From the NCBI GenBank assembly GCA_025963725.1, contig JAOQAE010000005.1:1-64000 (forward strand): a DNA stretch of 64,000 bases. Direction: 5' to 3'. The notes under the pieces were generated by a model that ran no database searches, was not told where the DNA came from, and was given only the letters and a program-made list of their open reading frames with translations. A program made the translations under genes and the position numbers. This DNA is from Bacteroidota bacterium. Lineage in GTDB: Bacteria; Bacteroidota; Bacteroidia; 2-12-FULL-35-15. Positions 62,253-64,000 of this stretch are shown here, piece after piece (the stretch's first letter is position 1; the number at the start of each line of letters is the position of its first letter).

Positions 62253-62357
62253 ATACATCTCAAAAAATTTGACGAAACAGGTTACCAGGTGTTTAAGAAT
62301 ATCCTGGCATATACTTATTACAAAAAGAAGCGGTTCGGGAAGAAGGCGCTGGTGTAG
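62253..62357 (+). pseudogene. 3' end of a lost gene
   Basis: An open frame of about 34 codons with no start, preceded by stop codons, ends TAG at 62355-62357 and reads KKFDETGYQVFKNILAYTYY then KKKRFGKKALV. The regular composition and Lys/Tyr-rich C-terminus look like real coding sequence cut by the island's edge. No family is recognised. Confidence 0.35.
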
Positions 62358-62386
62358 CAGAAAAAAGGAATTTAATAAACATATCC

Positions 62387-63400
62387 ATGGATAAACAAAC
62401 TGTAGCCTATTCTATTTTAGAACTTGCCATTGTATCGCAAGGCGACACTATAAAACAAACGCTGAATAATTCTTTATCATTGGCAAAGGCAGCGGAAGAC
62501 AATAACTATAAGCGAATTTGGTTTGCGGAGCATCATAATTCAGACAATATCGGCAGTTGCGCAACCTCACTTCTCATCGGTTACGTTGCAGAAAACACCG
62601 GGAAGATCCGATTAGGCTCAGGAGGCATAATGCTTCCTAATCACTCTCCCCTGATCATTGCTGAACAATTTGGAACGCTGGCTCATTTATATCCTGGACG
62701 CATCGATTTAGGGCTGGGCAGGGCACCGGGCACTGACCAGCAAACAGCACAAGCCATACGCTCAGATTTTATGAAGGCGGCACAGTCGTTTCCTGAAGAA
62801 GTTGCTAAAATTGAGCAATATTTTTCCGTAGAAAACAAAAAGTCCAACGTTAGGGCACCCATTGCCGAAGGCACAGATGTGCCAATTTATATTTTAGGGT
62901 CGAGTACAGACAGTGCGCATTTAGCAGCGAAGAAAGGCTTGCCATACGCGTTTGCCAGCCATTTCGCATCAACACACTTATTCGAAGCACTAAAAATCTA
63001 CCGGCAGGAGTTTCAATCTTCCGGAATCCTGAAACAGCCGTATACAATGGCGGGGATCAACGTGTATATTGCCGATACGGATGAAGAAGCCCGGCAACTG
63101 TTCACCAGCCTGATCAGAATGTTTGTGGGTGTATTAACCGGGGCCAGGGAGCCGTTACAGCCCCCTACGGAAATGACTGATGAGTTAGAAGGAATGTTGC
63201 AACATCCCAGTGTATATCAAATGCTGAAGTATTCTTTTGTTGGAAGTAAACAAACCGTAAAAAAGCAACTGGAAGCATTTATCAGGCAAACCGGGGTAAA
63301 TGAATTAATCGCTGTTTCCGCGATGTATAATCTAAACGACCGAATAAAATCAGCCCGGTTATTTGCAGAGATCATGAGCCAACTAAACGCAGATCAATAG
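62387..63400 (+). CDS. LLM-class flavin-dependent oxidoreductase
   Basis: A 337-residue bacterial-luciferase-like monooxygenase. It begins YSILELAIVSQGDTIKQTL, then has WFAEHHNSDNIGSCATSLLIGYVAENTGKIRLGSGG (in parts; the WFAEHH and RLGSGGIMLPNHSPL blocks bind flavin), PGRIDLGLGRAPGTDQQT and ILGSSTDSAHLAAKKGLPYAFASHF, all typical of the alkanal monooxygenase alpha-like family. It oxidises an unknown small molecule using FMNH2. It stands alone on the plus strand right of the island. Confidence 0.93.
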   Translation: MDKQTVAYSILELAIVSQGDTIKQTLNNSLSLAKAAEDNNYKRIWFAEHHNSDNIGSCATSLLIGYVAENTGKIRLGSGGIMLPNHSPLIIAEQFGTLAHLYPGRIDLGLGRAPGTDQQTAQAIRSDFMKAAQSFPEEVAKIEQYFSVENKKSNVRAPIAEGTDVPIYILGSSTDSAHLAAKKGLPYAFASHFASTHLFEALKIYRQEFQSSGILKQPYTMAGINVYIADTDEEARQLFTSLIRMFVGVLTGAREPLQPPTEMTDELEGMLQHPSVYQMLKYSFVGSKQTVKKQLEAFIRQTGVNELIAVSAMYNLNDRIKSARLFAEIMSQLNADQ

Positions 63401-63417
63401 GTGCTGAAGAGTGGCCA

Positions 63418-63606
63418 TCAATGCCTCCCCTTCCTCTGAACCTCCGGACACGGCACCGATCCGTACGAGCAGAATACACAGCAATCCTCGTTCTTTGCTT
63501 TGAGCGTTGCATTGCATTCAACGCATTCGTATAGGATCTGGCAGGAGTCTGCGGGCATTTTTTCTTCCTTTTTGTATTTACAGATCGGGCATTTGATCAC
63601 CGACAT
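63418..63606 (-). CDS. Small Cys-rich GDCCVFCSYG-type protein
   Basis: A 62-residue protein from the ATG at 63606 (an ATG at 63630 is possible, but the conserved family starts at MSVIKCPICKYKKEEKM). Cysteine pairs KCPIC, YECVEC, and EDCCVFCSYGSVPC resemble zinc-ribbon-like folds, and the C-terminal block is that of a family common in Bacteroidota. Metal binding is likely; the function is unknown. It reads leftward next to the partial gene at the window's right end. Confidence 0.8.
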   Translation of the reverse strand: MSVIKCPICKYKKEEKMPADSCQILYECVECNATLKAKNEDCCVFCSYGSVPCPEVQRKGRH

Positions 63607-63644
63607 ATATTTAATAGATCTGATGGGCATAAATCCTCCTTCTT

Positions 63645-64000
63645 TTAGGCAACAATGAAAGCAAGGAGATGATCTTCGATACTTTTGATATTAGCTCGTA
63701 TATAATAGGTCCGCAGGATATTCCTGCTGCTTACCAGCACGTACCTGATCTTGTGGTTTACACCACTCCAGGTGTTACGATCCGACTCGGCGATCTCCCG
63801 CTCTGTCCTGAAGATCTGCCCCTTGATCCTACCGAAAATATGGATCCTGAACTTGCCGGTACTGAACCTGCAGATGTAGATATTCAGACGTCCCTCATCC
63901 GTGGGAGCGTCCTTATAATCGATTTTGATCGTCTCTGCCTGCGTTGATATGTATTCATCAACCACATCAATTTTACGCTCTCTTATCGCAGGCGGCGATA
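63645..64000 (-). CDS. Unknown protein, 5' part beyond the window
   Basis: The minus strand is open from the stop at 63645 to the window's right edge without interruption; a GTG at 63965 could be read as a start, but codons upstream of it (PPAIRERKID) continue in the same frame, so the gene most likely begins outside. The visible 118 residues are basic and mixed (YICRFSTGKFRIHIFGRIKG, RYVLVSSRNILRTYYIRANI), with no recognised domain. Nothing can be said of its function. Confidence 0.6.
   Translation of the reverse strand, partial: SPPAIRERKIDVVDEYISTQAETIKIDYKDAPTDEGRLNIYICRFSTGKFRIHIFGRIKGQIFRTEREIAESDRNTWSGVNHKIRYVLVSSRNILRTYYIRANIKSIEDHLLAFIVA

Larger units (their letters stand above)
52839..62260. 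mobile_element. AT-rich genomic island next to tRNA-Ser
   Basis: From the tRNA 3' end to about 62260 the sequence is visibly richer in A and T than the flanks and holds accessory genes: a truncated serine recombinase, a small HTH protein, two secreted proteins, a SIR2-like pair and a GIY-YIG protein. The right border is inferred from the gene content and composition change; no second copy of the tRNA end was found, so it may be an old, decayed island. Confidence 0.6.

Overview
This window is a chromosomal stretch of a member of the Bacteroidota. The signs are three secreted proteins or protein families typical of the phylum (two with C-terminal type IX secretion sorting domains, one GWxTD-domain protein), a transketolase split into two genes, a ParE/ParC pair, TAnnTTTG-type -7 promoter elements (clearest at tRNA-Ser and at the transketolase gene), many small outer-membrane barrel proteins and weak Shine-Dalgarno signals. 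A nonribosomal peptide synthetase at the left edge suggests a free-living genus; the sequence alone does not fix the genus.

Layout. 1-1918: start of an NRPS gene (condensation plus adenylation), minus strand, running off the window. 2480-5309: a minus-strand ECF sigma / membrane protein / outer-membrane protein operon. 5499-6917: a DUF234-type AAA ATPase with a striking operator-like inverted repeat upstream. 7122-11289: a translesion pair (Y-family polymerase plus DnaE2-like polymerase), followed by what looks like a decayed imuA fragment (about 12075-12211). 12487-15541: an AT-rich three-gene insert (coiled-coil membrane protein, dGTPase, nucleotidyltransferase-like protein) that I regard as one of the two best candidates for an undescribed, probably anti-phage, system. 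15854-32130: mostly core genes (exonuclease-GIY-YIG fusion, DUF763, ribBA, tamB, tsaD) mixed with lipoproteins and a LVIVD-repeat surface protein.

32239-34163: two parallel copies of a seven-palindrome REPIN-like array flank a porin-like gene. 34224-40359: topoisomerase IV genes parE and parC with a type IX-secreted protein gene lodged between them. 40674-49832: ychF, the split transketolase (with a von Willebrand A gene between the halves), a second ECF sigma operon, a MITE with perfect 31-bp terminal inverted repeats, xerD, aroQ and a secreted His/Tyr-rich protein. 50091-52637: glycosyltransferase and GWxTD protein.

52754-52838 is tRNA-Ser(UGA). From its 3' end to about 62.26 kb lies an AT-rich genomic island: a serine recombinase lacking its catalytic domain whose stop codon lies inside the tRNA, a small HTH protein, a large secreted protein with a trypsin-like protease, and a tightly coupled SIR2-like protein plus 904-aa helical protein. 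The last pair is the second strong candidate defence system. The window closes with a GIY-YIG protein, a flavin-dependent oxidoreductase, a Cys-rich small protein and a partial unknown gene.

All functions are read from motifs, composition and gene context by eye; no database search was run.
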